Assembly: GCA_037893225.1 (NCBI GenBank)
Contig: JAZGUH010000122.1
Span: 62,001-126,000, forward strand
Source of the DNA: Hippasteria phrygiana
Lineage: Eukaryota > Echinodermata > Asteroidea > Valvatida > Goniasteridae
Reading direction: 5' to 3'
DNA: 64,000 bases
The notes beneath the pieces were generated by a model. The model did no database searches. It was given only the letters and a program-made list of their open reading frames with translations, and was not told the origin of the DNA. Positions 1-12,800 of the stretch are shown here, piece after piece; within the stretch, counting starts at the first letter, position 1, and each line of letters opens with the position of its first letter. The translations under genes were made by a program, and so were the position numbers.

Positions 1-46
1 GATTGTGTACGTGCGGGAATGCGGCTATACACGTCAACCAGCACAG

Positions 47-561
47 CAGTGTTGTAACCAAGTCAAATTTCCCCAAGTCAAGTCAAGTCACAAGTCAAAT
101 TTTCCCAAGTCAAGTCAAGTCCGAAGTCAAATTTTCCCAAGTCAAGTCAAGTCCGAAGTCAATTTTTTCCAAGTCAATTTTGTTGAAGTCAAGTACCAGG
201 TCTCGAGTCAATTGTTAGTAAATAAAAATTCCAATGACAACACGACAATGCATAGGCTAGCATGCATGCACTGTACAAAATCAACCTGGTGTGCCATTTC
301 GACAATTCTCCATGCAGCTCGGCCAGCGCTGCGGCCCTGCATACGTACTGGACACCCAGCTTGCTATATACAATGTATGCGCGATTTTTAACTGATACCT
401 GTATGTTTGTGTTTATTTTAACAGAAGTGTTAATGTCAGCAAGTCAAATTTATTCAAGTCAAGTCGAGTCACAAGTCATGTTCTTTCAAGTCAAGTCAAG
501 TCAAGTCTCAAGTTAAAAAAATTGCGACTCGAGTCCGATTCAAGTCAAGTCAACAAGACTG
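47..561. mobile_element. hAT-like element with AAGTC subterminal repeats
   Basis: Starts CAGTGTTGTAACC and ends GTCAACAAGACTG (imperfect inverted ends). It is bounded by a perfect 8-bp duplication CAGCACAG (39-46 and 562-569), the hAT hallmark. Both ends carry many direct AAGTC/CAAGTCAAGTC repeats. Non-autonomous: no transposase is seen. Confidence 0.8.
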
Positions 562-695
562 CAGCACAGTGGTCTTACCTCAAACCGCGACTATGGCCAT
601 CATCCTAACACGTCTGTCTATATTTACCATACTAACAACCAAAACAGGCCTTATTTTTTTTTTAAGATTTCTGACGGCTATTCTCATCTTCCTAC

Positions 696-821
696 CTTCA
701 TAGTACCATCATGGGAAGACGACAGTAGCCTGGTATCATTCTTGTAGAAGTTGCACATATTGACCGAGTCTGTGTGTCCCTTCAGTACGATGTGTTTACC
801 AGGCTTCGTAAGGTTCCACAA
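696..821 (-). CDS. APAF1: Apaf-1 exon 20: WD40 blade, last exon inside window
   Basis: 126 bp, phase 0/0. LWNLTKPGKHIVLKGHTDSV, then CNFYKNDTRLLSSSHDGTMK. A good donor (GTAGGAAG) follows, so the gene continues beyond base 1. The first 695 bp hold no further exon that I can see; much of it is an AAGTC-repeat hAT-like element. Confidence 0.9.
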
Positions 822-3800
822 CTGTGGATAAGAAAAAGGATACGATAAGAATCGACCGAATACACCACAAACCATCTGAATCCCGATGAAAGATATGGAC
901 GTCAATGGGGTACCAACAATGAATTTCAGTTTGTAAAGTTCCGATGCATTAGGCCTGAAGTCCATTCTCGCCCGGTATGTATACGTTATACCGGGCCCCG
1001 GTAGCCAAACCGGTTCATTTCAATCCTCCCAAACCGAGTTGGATACCGGCCCATGGACTCCCAAACCGGACTAGTCTTCCAGTAGAGGCTGGCCAGCCTC
1101 TACTGGAAGACTAGTCTGGTTTGGGAGTCCATTGTACGGGTGTCCAGTTCCTATATCTAGGCCGCAAACTCTTTCTGGATGCAGACAATGGGGTGACTTC
1201 AATCCATTAATAATCCTCTACAGTTTCAAAGAGTTTGCCGCTGAACAGATTTGACCCCACAGCGTTTACACTCCAGATCACCTACACATAAACGTATAAT
1301 CAGTCAGTCAATAAACTCTCTATTGTAAAACACTCTGGAGGGCCAGGCAGCTAGACTTGCCAAGCTCGACCGCAAGTCTATTCATTAGAGTGGCTTTGAA
1401 ATGCCGATGAGGAAGGGGACTTGTGACGGTCCGGGAGGGGCATAATACCGTCCTAGGTTCAAACCGGTTTGATACCGGATCCGGTATACATACTGGCAGA
1501 GAATGAATTTCGAGCGATCCGTTCAAATCTGGACTCGACTGGAGCCCTGACTCAAAGATACACTTGATGCTGGATTTCAAGGAATGTTGTACAATATTTT
1601 AATAGGGGGAGATGAGTTTGTCTTACTAATGGTGGAAGTTACCCCCCTGGGTCTAGGTCTGAAAATTGGGATAATTTCTTTGGTATCTATTGAAGATTTT
1701 TCCTCTATTTAGATCTAGACCCAGGAAAACCATAAGGATGTAGCCCTTTAGCTAGAGTGGCTTTAAGCCTTGTAATGGGCGACTTCCATAACAAAATGGT
1801 CTTGAAATCATGCCTAGAGTGAACGAGTCCGGACGTGCACCTGAGATCATTAAACCCAACTGTCCCAAATCTGCTAAAATCCAACACCATGTTGTGTTGT
1901 ATTTTAATGGCTTCAGGACTGTAGAGCCTTGGTACCATTACTTAACATGGAGCTATGATGCCCCAATTTGTCTAAGTCCAAAGAATATGCCATAGGTATA
2001 CTACACAGTGTTGGATTTTGACAGGTTGAGGACACTTCACAGTAAAAATGCCACAGGGGTTAGGATTAATCATTTTTCCCGATGCTTTTTTCTTCGACGG
2101 TTAAGAAATATTTGATAAAATAAATTGTACAGTCTAAACTCACCCTAACGTCAGCATCTTCTGATGTAGAGGCTAACGTCGATCCATCTTTGTTGAACAC
2201 ACAGTGCCTGATTCCTTTAGTGTGACCCCTGAGTACACACAACTCTTTGGCATAGACGACGCTTATAATCTACAATGCACAATCAAACGGCCAGTTACAA
2301 ATAGTGGACATATTACTGCATTTAATTGATGAGGTTTAAGCAACAGGTGTCTTCTCAACCCAAAAGCAAGAACAGAATCTAACAAAACATGACATCTGCA
2401 ATGCATTTGTTTTACTTGTACCTGTATATACAACAAACGGATTTGTTATATCTCCGTCTTGGATACTGTATTTTGATTGGCCTAGAACGATCAGGTGTCC
2501 GGTCTATTGGCACACTCCAAGCATGATATATCACACATCAGCCAGCTAGCTGTATCATTGGTACCCACACAATTTTCACCTACACTGTTTAATAACGATA
2601 GTAAACTATAGTGGGAGCAGCGGACTAGCAGACGATCAGCTGTTTTGATCGCGTGAGTCGTTTGAGTTAATTTCCACCGAGCAAGGCAAGTTGAACTGAA
2701 AAAAAATTGGGTTTGGCGATAATCTTTGACTGCTGTGATGTGGGATATGACATTTTTAACACCCTCGGGGATGCATAGCACCCGAAGCCTCGGGTGCTAT
2801 GCATCCCTCGGGTGTTAAATGCCAAAATGTACTATTACTGTAGATGACAAGCAATAACCACGGACATCACGTGCAGTTTTGGCTGTTAACTTCATTGTAC
2901 TAAGCAAGGTTTTTGCGCTTAAGCAGTTCTATGAAATTGGCCCCTGTTCGTCGGTAACATTAACTTCTGGCTTCAAACACATCACACTCAAAAAAGTAAA
3001 ACCATTTGACTACTAGTAAACATTACAGATCACCGTTTTGGTGGATCATATCGGGATGTCGGTTTCAGTAGCATTGTAGAGAATATCAAAACTTCTCAGC
3101 GGTGGTTAATACGTACATATATCTCGCCCAAGACATTCCCGCAGGCAGCTTTGCCGTCGTTAGATATAGCCAAGCTACGGACTCGCGCTGGACTCTGCGA
3201 GACCACTCGTACCCTCTGACCGTTCTCATCAATCACCTAGTCAAAGAAAGACAAATTATTATTTGGAACCGTCAAACAAACCACAAGGGACACCGACAAT
3301 AAGCCCGTTCGATATTTCAACTGCGCATGTGCACAATGACATTTGATCCCGAATGACCCGCGTGACCTAACGCGCGCGTGTGAATGCAAAAGGTGGTCGC
3401 ACAACACGCACGTGTTAAATTCAATCAGAATGGGCAGGCGTTCGCGTAACATGGCGTGAGATTACGTCAGCAAATACAAGGCTTATTGTTTCTCAGTCTC
3501 TTTGATGGCTATAAACACAAATTGTTGCTGGCTTATTTGGTTTGTATCCTCATCGAGTGATCCCCACAATGTTGCTTCCCGGGTTGTATCATAAAATTGA
3601 TCCCTGGCTATGCGGCATTATGGGTTTAATGACTTCTGACTAGTGCCTGCCGAACATAGAGTCCCGCCAACATTCAAAATGTCGCCAACCCTACCACCTC
3701 TGATCATAACCCTTTACCTAGAGTGGTTCTAGCCTTGTATTGGACGATTTCAATAAATAAACAGGGTTGTATCGTATAATTGGGCATGATCCCTGGCTAT

Positions 3801-6800
3801 ACGGCATTCTGGGTTTATGACTTCTGACTAGCGCCCACCCAAACAAAGATACTGACAATTTGGGAGACCGCCAACATAGGGAAGGATAGCTCAGTTGGTA
3901 GAGCGCCGGTACGATATTCCGGAGGTCGCAGGTTCGAATCCCGCTCCTGCCAGTTTTCTTTGTTCATGTTTTAAAATTGTTATTTGAAAAACTAAATCCA
4001 AGTCCAATTACATGTAGTTTATAGGGAAGTAGCTACTTACCAAACATGCATTGGTGACATCTGAGGTCACAATTGTCACGTCGTCCCTACTGAACTGGGC
4101 AGCAAAGTCCCTCTTCAACACCACGTTATTGTCCTTGCAGAGACTATCTACCTTCCATATCTAGTACAGTCGGGATGAATAATTCTTTGTTAAACCAAGA
4201 ATGTTCTCATTAGCCGGGATTTGTTTACAGTATTTCCCTCAAGACATGATCTTTTTTAAACCGTTATCATTGGCTCAGTAACCTCCCACATTAACCTATC
4301 AGATATTAAATATATATTTTCAAAATATCTTTGAAATGTACACAATAACTAAAATCTAAAAACAAAATATCTCAAATTTTTCAGGGTTCCCACAGAAATC
4401 TTAAAACGAAATTCCATGGCTTTTCCATCACTTCCGTGACAGCATTAAATTCCAGAATTTGCCATGACGGTGAGAACCCTGACATTGCAACAACTACATT
4501 TTACAGTATGCCAAAAAGCATACAAATTCCCACAGTACATTGTGTAGTTCACCAAATTTCAACAAGAACAATCAGAAATATTTGAAACTATAATTAAGAT
4601 TACTGAAACTGATTTTGACGGGATGAAACGGCAATTTCAAATTTTACCATGACAGTCTCGTCATCGGAGGCAGAGACAAGTTGCTCGCCGCTAGTATCGA
4701 AGGCAACGGATAAGACCCAACTGCTATGGCCCCGATACACGGCCAAGGACTTGCAGGTTGATACATCCCACAGCTAATGGAAAAGAAAGGAATAACATGA
4801 ATGGAATTAAATACAGCAGTCCTGGATCTATGAGGGGAGGTGGTGGGTTTGGCAAACAAACAAGAAACTAGAAACAAACAAACAAGAAACAAGAAAAAAA
4901 AAAAAACACAAAAAAAACACAAAACATGAAACATAAAACAAAACGCGAAAAAATAAAACAAATAAAAGAAATAAACATAAACACGAAACAAAAACAAAAA
5001 AACAAATAAAAAACACAAAACATAAAACATAAAAACAAAACAAACAAAAAATAATAATAAAAATAAAAAACACAAAACATGAAACATAAAAACAAAAAGA
5101 ACAACAAAAAAACACAAAACATAAAACATAAAAACAAAACACAAAAAAAATAATAATAAATAAATAAAATACAAACAAATCTCAGATAAAAAGAGACTTG
5201 TTGAACTCACCCAGATAGAGAAGTCCGAACAGCCGGTTGCTACAATTTTACCGTCCGGTGAGAAGGCGCAGCATAGGATAGACTGGGCTCTACATACACA
5301 GACTCCAAGCTGCTCGCCTGTTGCAATCTCCCAAATCTGAGAAGAGAGTGGTTAAATAGGATCAACCTCACCTATTACCACAAAATACTTGCGGTAAACT
5401 GGAGTATGCAGTGCTCTAGGCATATGAGAAATACTGTAGTATTTTGTAGTAGAGTGTACTTAACCCCAAATGAATGCCTAGGACGTTAGGGTTAAGGCTT
5501 CTGTGTTTCTTTCTACATTTCCCATATTTCCCCCCCAATTTTAAGTTATCCGGCCTGGGTCTTTAGCAGGGGTGTAGTCAAGTCCATCACAAGTCCATCA
5601 CAAGTCCATCACAAGTCCATCACAAGTCCCTGCAAGTCCATCACAAGCACTCCAGTCCTAATTCCAATCACAAGCTATTCAAATGAGCTTTGACAAAGGC
5701 ATTATTTTGTCATTGTTCATCCAGTTTATACTTGTGACCAGCTTTATGAAAGGACTTCTGACTGGACTCATGAAAGGACTTGTGACTACAGCTCTAGTCT
5801 TTATAGTCTGAAAATTGGGAAAATTTCTTTAGTATCTATTGAAGATTTTTACCTTAATTAAGATCTGGACCCAGGAAAACCTTAAACGTTGTAGGGCTGG
5901 CAACCTAAAATGTGGCCAACCCCACCACCTATGTTGTAGCCTTTTACCGAGAGAGCTTTTAACCTCGTATTGGGCGACTTCCATTAACCCTCCAACTGTT
6001 ATAACTATTACAACCTATCAGAAAACCAACCCATAGCTATCATAGCATAGTGTTACAACCTATCACTCGATAGGCTTTGAAAGATAGGGTAATTCCTGGC
6101 TCCATTCTGTCACCAGGACTAGAGAAAGGGTTAAAAAAAATGTGTCGGTAGGGGAGTAATTAAGGAAGATTCAACTCCAACACAACAATGGGTACCATAC
6201 AATCATCAAAAGATGATGAAATACAAGTTCAAGAAACACATCACCTTCTATTATTTCCGAACAGCCCGTTTCCCCTCCCACAGTAATGAAATTGGGCCAA
6301 CAGGGACACCAAACAAACTTACATGTAAGTAGTTGTTTGCGCCGGACGCAACTTGTCCTTTGAGAGAAACACTGCAACACGTAATGAAGCTATCATGCTC
6401 ATCATAGCTGGTTTTCACGCCGCCACTTTCAACATCAAAAACCTAGAATTAAAACTAGAATTTATTCACGAAGCTATTCACTGCTATGAGTGCATGAGCA
6501 AATAAGGGATCATTTCATGTTGTCTGAAATTGGTAGCAATTGCAGTAATACTGTTTTTTTTTTTTTTTTTTTTATCTTGCGGTACCAGTATTAACCCTAA
6601 CCCACCTCAATCCTCCAAAATCCTCCTTGCAGTTTTGGAGGATTTTGGAGGATTGAGGATGAATGGTGTTTAAAGCGGAGGATTTTGGAGGATTGAGGAT
6701 GAATGGTATTTAAAGCACATGAGGGTTAGGATTAATGTCCTGATGGTTGATATTATGGGGCGTCAAAATTGGACAACCGTATTTTCCCATTTTCTGCTAA

Positions 6801-9800
6801 TAGAATTTTAGGTTTTTAGAAATGGCAACACCGGTTTTTAAAAAACTCAATTTTCTGCTAGCAGAAATTTGGGTTTTACTTTGCGAGTTTTCTTGACGCC
6901 TCAAAAGTGGACAACTAAAAATCCGTAATTTCTGTTACAGTAAAATAGAATACCTGTTTCAGTAAAATAAAATGACCCCTACTGACCATCAGGTGACCAT
7001 TGGCCAAATTATGTGTGCAACCTATATCAGGCTTGGTCCAGAGATGTAAATAATCAACTTTGACATTAACTGGATCATGGACTGCATTGAAGAAGCATTT
7101 CGTATTTTTGAAGAAAATTACCCCTGCTGACCACTAAATGTGACCATTGGCCAAATTACGTGTACCCCCCATATGAGGCTTGGTCCAGAGATGTAACTGA
7201 CCACGTTAGACATCAAGACTGTGGGAGAAGAATTTTGTAATTTTGAAGAAAATGACCCCTGCTGACCACTAAATGTGACCATTGGCCAAATTATGTGTAC
7301 ACCCTATATGAGGCTTGGTCCAGAGATGTAACTGGCCAAGTTTGACATTAATTGGATCAAGAGCGAATGAACCCAAATATTTACTCACAGAAATTACAGA
7401 TTTATTTTAAAGTTGCAAAGTAAAACCCAAATTTCTGCTAGTAGAAAATTGACATTTTTAAAAACGGGTGTTGCTACTTCTAAAATCTAAATCTCTGCTA
7501 GCAGGAAATGGGAAAACGGGCTTGTCCACTTTTGGAGCATCATGATTTTTGTCAGTAAGAATTTGAGATTTTTAGTTGTCCACTTTTGAGGCGCCGATTG
7601 AGATAGCCGTCAAAAGCCGTGTCCGCACTGGACTTATTTTTTGGAAGGTTTTACCAAGACGATGGTAAATGAAAAATAGTCAAATGTGACCACTGTCCGC
7701 ACTTGGACTTTCGACACGGGAAACTTTTACCGAGACCGTGGGAGAAGTAACCAAGCTGTGAATATAAGGACTCATGAGGGCGCTTTGCGTGACCTTACTA
7801 CATTGACACGATTGACCCAAATCACGCGTGCCTTTTCATTTTTTCGGCTGATGTGTACACATAGGTCTACATCGATTAGCACCAATCAAACTTCTGACTA
7901 TCAATAATAATATCTGCCATGATTGCAAACAAAAAAGGAACAACGCACTGGAATTTGGAAACTTGCCACGTGCACCGCACCGCGGTGAAGCAATGCAAAG
8001 CGCATGCGTGGTGTCCCAGTGTAGCATGACCTCGCACTCGGGCCGGATGTACGCTTTCCTGAGCCGCTTTTACCGACTCGCACTGTCCGCACTGGACTTA
8101 TCGTCTCGGGAAAAGTTACCTGGTCAGTTGTCCTGGGCAGCAGTTGCCCGGTAGAAGTAACCGCTGGACTCAGGAAAAGTAACTGAGAGGCTGTCCGCAC
8201 TGGACTTAAAATGGGAAAAGTACCCATCGTCTCGGTAAGTTTTACCAAAATAAGTCCAGTGCGGACAGGGCTAAAGTAAAATCCAAATTTCTGCAAGCAG
8301 AAAATTGAGTTTTTTTAAAACCGGTGTTGCCATTTCTAAAAACCTAAAATTCTACTAGCAGAAAATGGGAAAATACGGTTGTCCACTTTTGACGCCCCAT
8401 ACTGATATAATGAGCTCAGCTAGGTTTGAGGTAAGGAATGCAGTGCCGCAAAGAAAAGCAGTACCGCAATCAATACCACATCTGGATACCGGTAATATGA
8501 TATGCTCCCTAAAGAAAGCAAGACCTGTGTACAATTTGGCCAAATTTATTCTCGGCTGTTTCGAACCCTTTATACAGAACAGACTCTAGTACAGTCAAAA
8601 TGTCTACCTGGAACCTCGCTGTCAATAATTAATACATACCTTGACTGTTGCATCATGGGAGCAACTGACGATAAGGCTGTCGTCTTTTGACCACTGGCAA
8701 CCCCTGACTGCTTCGCTGTGACCGGTCAGTGTGTGAAGAAGCCTTAGATTGTCCAAATCCCAAACCTAAAAATTTTAAAGGTGCATCAGACAGGACAGCC
8801 CAGCAGAGCATAAAAAAATATTAAATTCTACAAGGTTTGGATGAACAAATGCAAAAAGCCAAAGTTGAATTTGTAGTTATTATTTAATAAAAGCTTGTTT
8901 CATTTATTTATTGATTTGTTAATTTTGTAATGTTTCATCAATATAGCCCTATCCGTTTGTTTATACCGTTCAGTTTTTCAATAACATTTAAGAAAATATG
9001 ATTGTCTCTACAACACACGATTTTGTTTTTCAAAGCTGTTTTCTCAAAACTTTGGAACTCCTTACCAGTAAACCTGCTTCCCTTCCACCTATAATCTTTC
9101 ACAATTTTAATAAAATGTGAATAGATACCCGCTATCCCTGTGATTTCTGTCTTTTCTTGTCTTTTGTAACCCACACCTTGAGTGGCCTTTTGGCTTTGTT
9201 TTGGGTAAAAAAAAAATATTAAAAAAACAAGAAACAAATTAGGTATCATCGGAAAATTTCTCCTTATTCTTAAAATGACAATCTTAAAAATCAAACTTCC
9301 TCATTCCTCAATATGGGAGTCTCATTTCGTCACCGTTTTTACGAACTGACACTCACGCGCACCTGGGTGTCAGTTCGTGAAACCGCGTACTGAGTAAATT
9401 TCGTTTTCACGCACTGACACCCAGGTGTGCGCGCGCACATCGGGCACTGATTCGCAAGAGAAGAATTTTCGTTTTCACGAACTGACACGCAAGCATGTAG
9501 CAGAAATATCATTCCAAGAAAAACTCTTTAAAAGCATTGACACGAATCTACTCCATCTGTATACTTGTGGTTTACAGAAACATTGAACTGAAAACCTCTA
9601 AACTCGTGAAATTAAGAATGGTTTCAGTTCGTGAAAATGAAAATGCGGTTAGCGCGCGCTCCCCTACTTGGGTGTCAGTTTGTGAAAACAAAAATTACTT
9701 GGTTCTGTAAAATACGCGCGCGTGCGGGCACTCACGTGCTAGAGAGTGTCAGTTCGTGGTGTTGGTGACGATTTGTGCGATCGAAAAGCTCCGAGAAGCA

Positions 9801-12800
9801 GCAACGCATTTTTAAGGTACGTACCTTAACGGTCGTGTCTTCTGAACACGACGCTGCTTTCCGTCCGTCGTGAGAGAAAACACACATGCAGACCTCGGCC
9901 GTGTGACCGAACAATGTCGCTATCAACTTCTCCTCACTCATACTGAACAGCTGAGGATAAAGTTCAAAGAATTATTGGTGGAACTTTAGCCCTGGCCGGC
10001 TGTAAAGCCATGTCTGGATAAGTAGCAGAGACAAAAACAAACTAAATTTTATTAACCCTTGCTCTATGAGTGTTGTTTATTGCAAGTCAGTGGTACACGA
10101 TGCCAATGCACTCCAGCTGCAGTGCATTGGAGGATTCTTTGCTTTACCAGACAATTGATTTCAAAGCTCCTACTGGAGTGCATTGGAGGGCACTTGGGGG
10201 GTTGCTGGTCATTGTTGTTGCTCATTTGACCAGCAAGTCTTGATGGAAATTGCCATAGTATTTATTATTTGTAACATTATATAATGTTAACAGTACATAA
10301 CATAACATTACTTAACATTGCATAACATCAACCTGGTGATCCAAAAGTACAGAGTGTTTGACTTCATACAGCCTATTAGACATACCCTCCATCTCACTCC
10401 AGAGGATTATGGCATGTGGTTTTGCTTTATATCAGTGTAATACGCTGTTTACTCACAGCATGACCAAGTTATCCTCCAGTTTCCTTTGGCATTCCTTGAA
10501 GTGTACAAGGACTCCCCATTGAAATAATGTGACAGTTATTGGAGGACCATGCAATAAACATAGGCATTTCTTTTGGGGGCGAATATTGAAGTGCGTTGGA
10601 GTGTAAACAAGAGCAAGGGTTAACCCCTTACGTCCACCTCTTATTGATGCAGTGCTGGTAGGACAGGATGAGGGCTGTGCAGCCAAGCGTCAATGCAATA
10701 GGCACCACACTGAACAAGGTGGTCTTATTCATCGCACTCGTAGCCCCCTTTTCGTGTGACTGAAAGCTTTGTTTGAAAAAGCTCTATCTATTGATCACAC
10801 TCCCATTTAAGAAGAATACAGTTACAAAATGAATGGATTGAGTAAGCGCAGGAATGCCCCTATACATGTAAACTGGCCATGTGTCTTTTTTTTCAAACCA
10901 TGGCTATGGCCGTCATCCATATTTAAACGTAGTGTACATGATTGGTCATTGTTGCAATTTTAAGAAATGGGCGGATTTGGGGGTTAGTATTTTATAGGAA
11001 ATATCGTTCCACTGACCTGTTCAAAGTTTTGCGTTGTTGGATGGCGAAAAAAACGAGAGAAAAACGGCACTCGTTTTCAACCGTCGGGCGGATGATAGCC
11101 TTTAGTCAAGGCGCGCGTGTCTAAATGGACGCGTGACGCGCCCCGGATATGCCATCACGTCCGGGGCGCGCCACTCGTCCGGGTAGCCACGCGCGCCTTG
11201 ACTAAAGGCTACAGGGCAGTTTTCCAACGATTTCCAGCTGGAAATCATTGGAAAACGATATAAATTTCCACTTTTCTGGACAACGACAGCACACCTGGTG
11301 CCATCATTTCAGTCTAGTAAGGTATTTCGTAATAATTCAGTAAAAAAAAAAAGGAGGATTACCAATCATGTACACTACTTTTAAGAGGTTAAAAGTATAA
11401 CAGAATAGTGCCCAATACCCATTGACTATTTCATAAGAAAGACCAACAAATTGATCACATGTTAAAATATTTATGTAGAAATGTTTAAGTGCATGACTAA
11501 TGGTGTCTCCATGAACAAGCTTTCACAAAACATCTTTTTAAAGACAAATCGATTTGAAAATTGATTACCGAGTACCTTGAGTGTTTTGTCATTGGCACAG
11601 CTGAGTAACTGGCTGCCATCCGGCGAGAACTCACACCAGTTGACGTGGTCATCGTGAGTGTCAAACATGGTGGTGACTCGACCCGACATACTCTCCCATA
11701 TCTGGTGGAAACAACAGATTTTGTTCCAAGATTTTGTTCCTAGAAGTTCCAAGAGGTGAAAAGATGTCATTGGTGAGTTTTTTTGAGCAAGGGATTAGTC
11801 TTGTTCTAGGAAGAACCTACGTGATAGACACAGTGCCATTTACTGGCAATCCCGAGTTTAACTGTTGTTACCAGGGGTGAGATTGGGCAAAAAATGAAAA
11901 ATTCATGAAATCTGCAGTGTTTGGGGGTCACCGAGGACCCCAGAGCAACGTAGGGTCTAGGGTTTGTATTTGCCTAAAGGCACTCCTCAAAATACCCGTT
12001 TCTATTGGTCTATATCAGGGTTCCCACAGAAATCTGAAAACCAAATTCCATGACTTTTCCCAGGACTAAAATATGACAATTTCCATGACATTTAACGCCA
12101 TTTTGCAGAGAAAAGTTGTTTGGTATTATGATACTGATGAACCGCTGATGTTGGGCTAACCATTTGTTAGCTTTTGAAAATAAGTTTTAATTAATAATGG
12201 CCTCCTCCTCCTCACATCAAAAGCGGCCCATCAAAAATAACCCTTGCATGATCTTGATTTCCATGACTTTTCCCATGACTTTTTTATTTTTCCCAATTTT
12301 CCATGACTTTTCCATGACTTTCCAGGACAACTTTTTTTCCAGGATTTTCCAGGATTTTCCATGACCCGTGGGAACCCTGTATATTCACTTTTACAGGTAA
12401 AAACAACTTTAGGGTAACACCTCAGGAATTCCAGATTTCAAACGAGATCCTTGAAAAATTCTGAAATCAGTCAAATTGGCTTGTCCACACCCATGACGGC
12501 ACGTGAAAAAAAAGTACACACCTTGATATTTTCGTCTTCTCCGCACGACACCACAAGATCTGCTTCCGGGGAGAAGTTTGCACAGGAGACGGTGCCTTCA
12601 TGTACTTTACTCCGCATCAGAATAGAATCCACGACAGACGGTCTATTGCTACCAATAAGAAAATACACAGAAGGTTTTGAGTTGGTTTTTTATATTTTTT
12701 TTTTTATCTAGGCTGGGTCCATGTTGTTGCCCCCTCCCCCTAAAAAAAATTGTTCTGGATACGCTGGTAAGCTCATTGCGTCCTAACTACAAGCCAGGGG

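Noticed and set aside
3884..3952. tRNA gene
   Set aside because: A and B boxes and acceptor pairing are present, but the anticodon loop is abnormal and the same module ends two other SINE-like copies.
4644..5210. Phe/Cys/Leu-rich open frame resembling a membrane protein
   Set aside because: It comes from the A-rich low-complexity tract and overlaps a real Apaf-1 exon in another frame.
8938..9294. 118-residue open frame on the minus strand
   Set aside because: Lies in an Apaf-1 intron on the same strand, with no recognisable domain and AT-driven composition.
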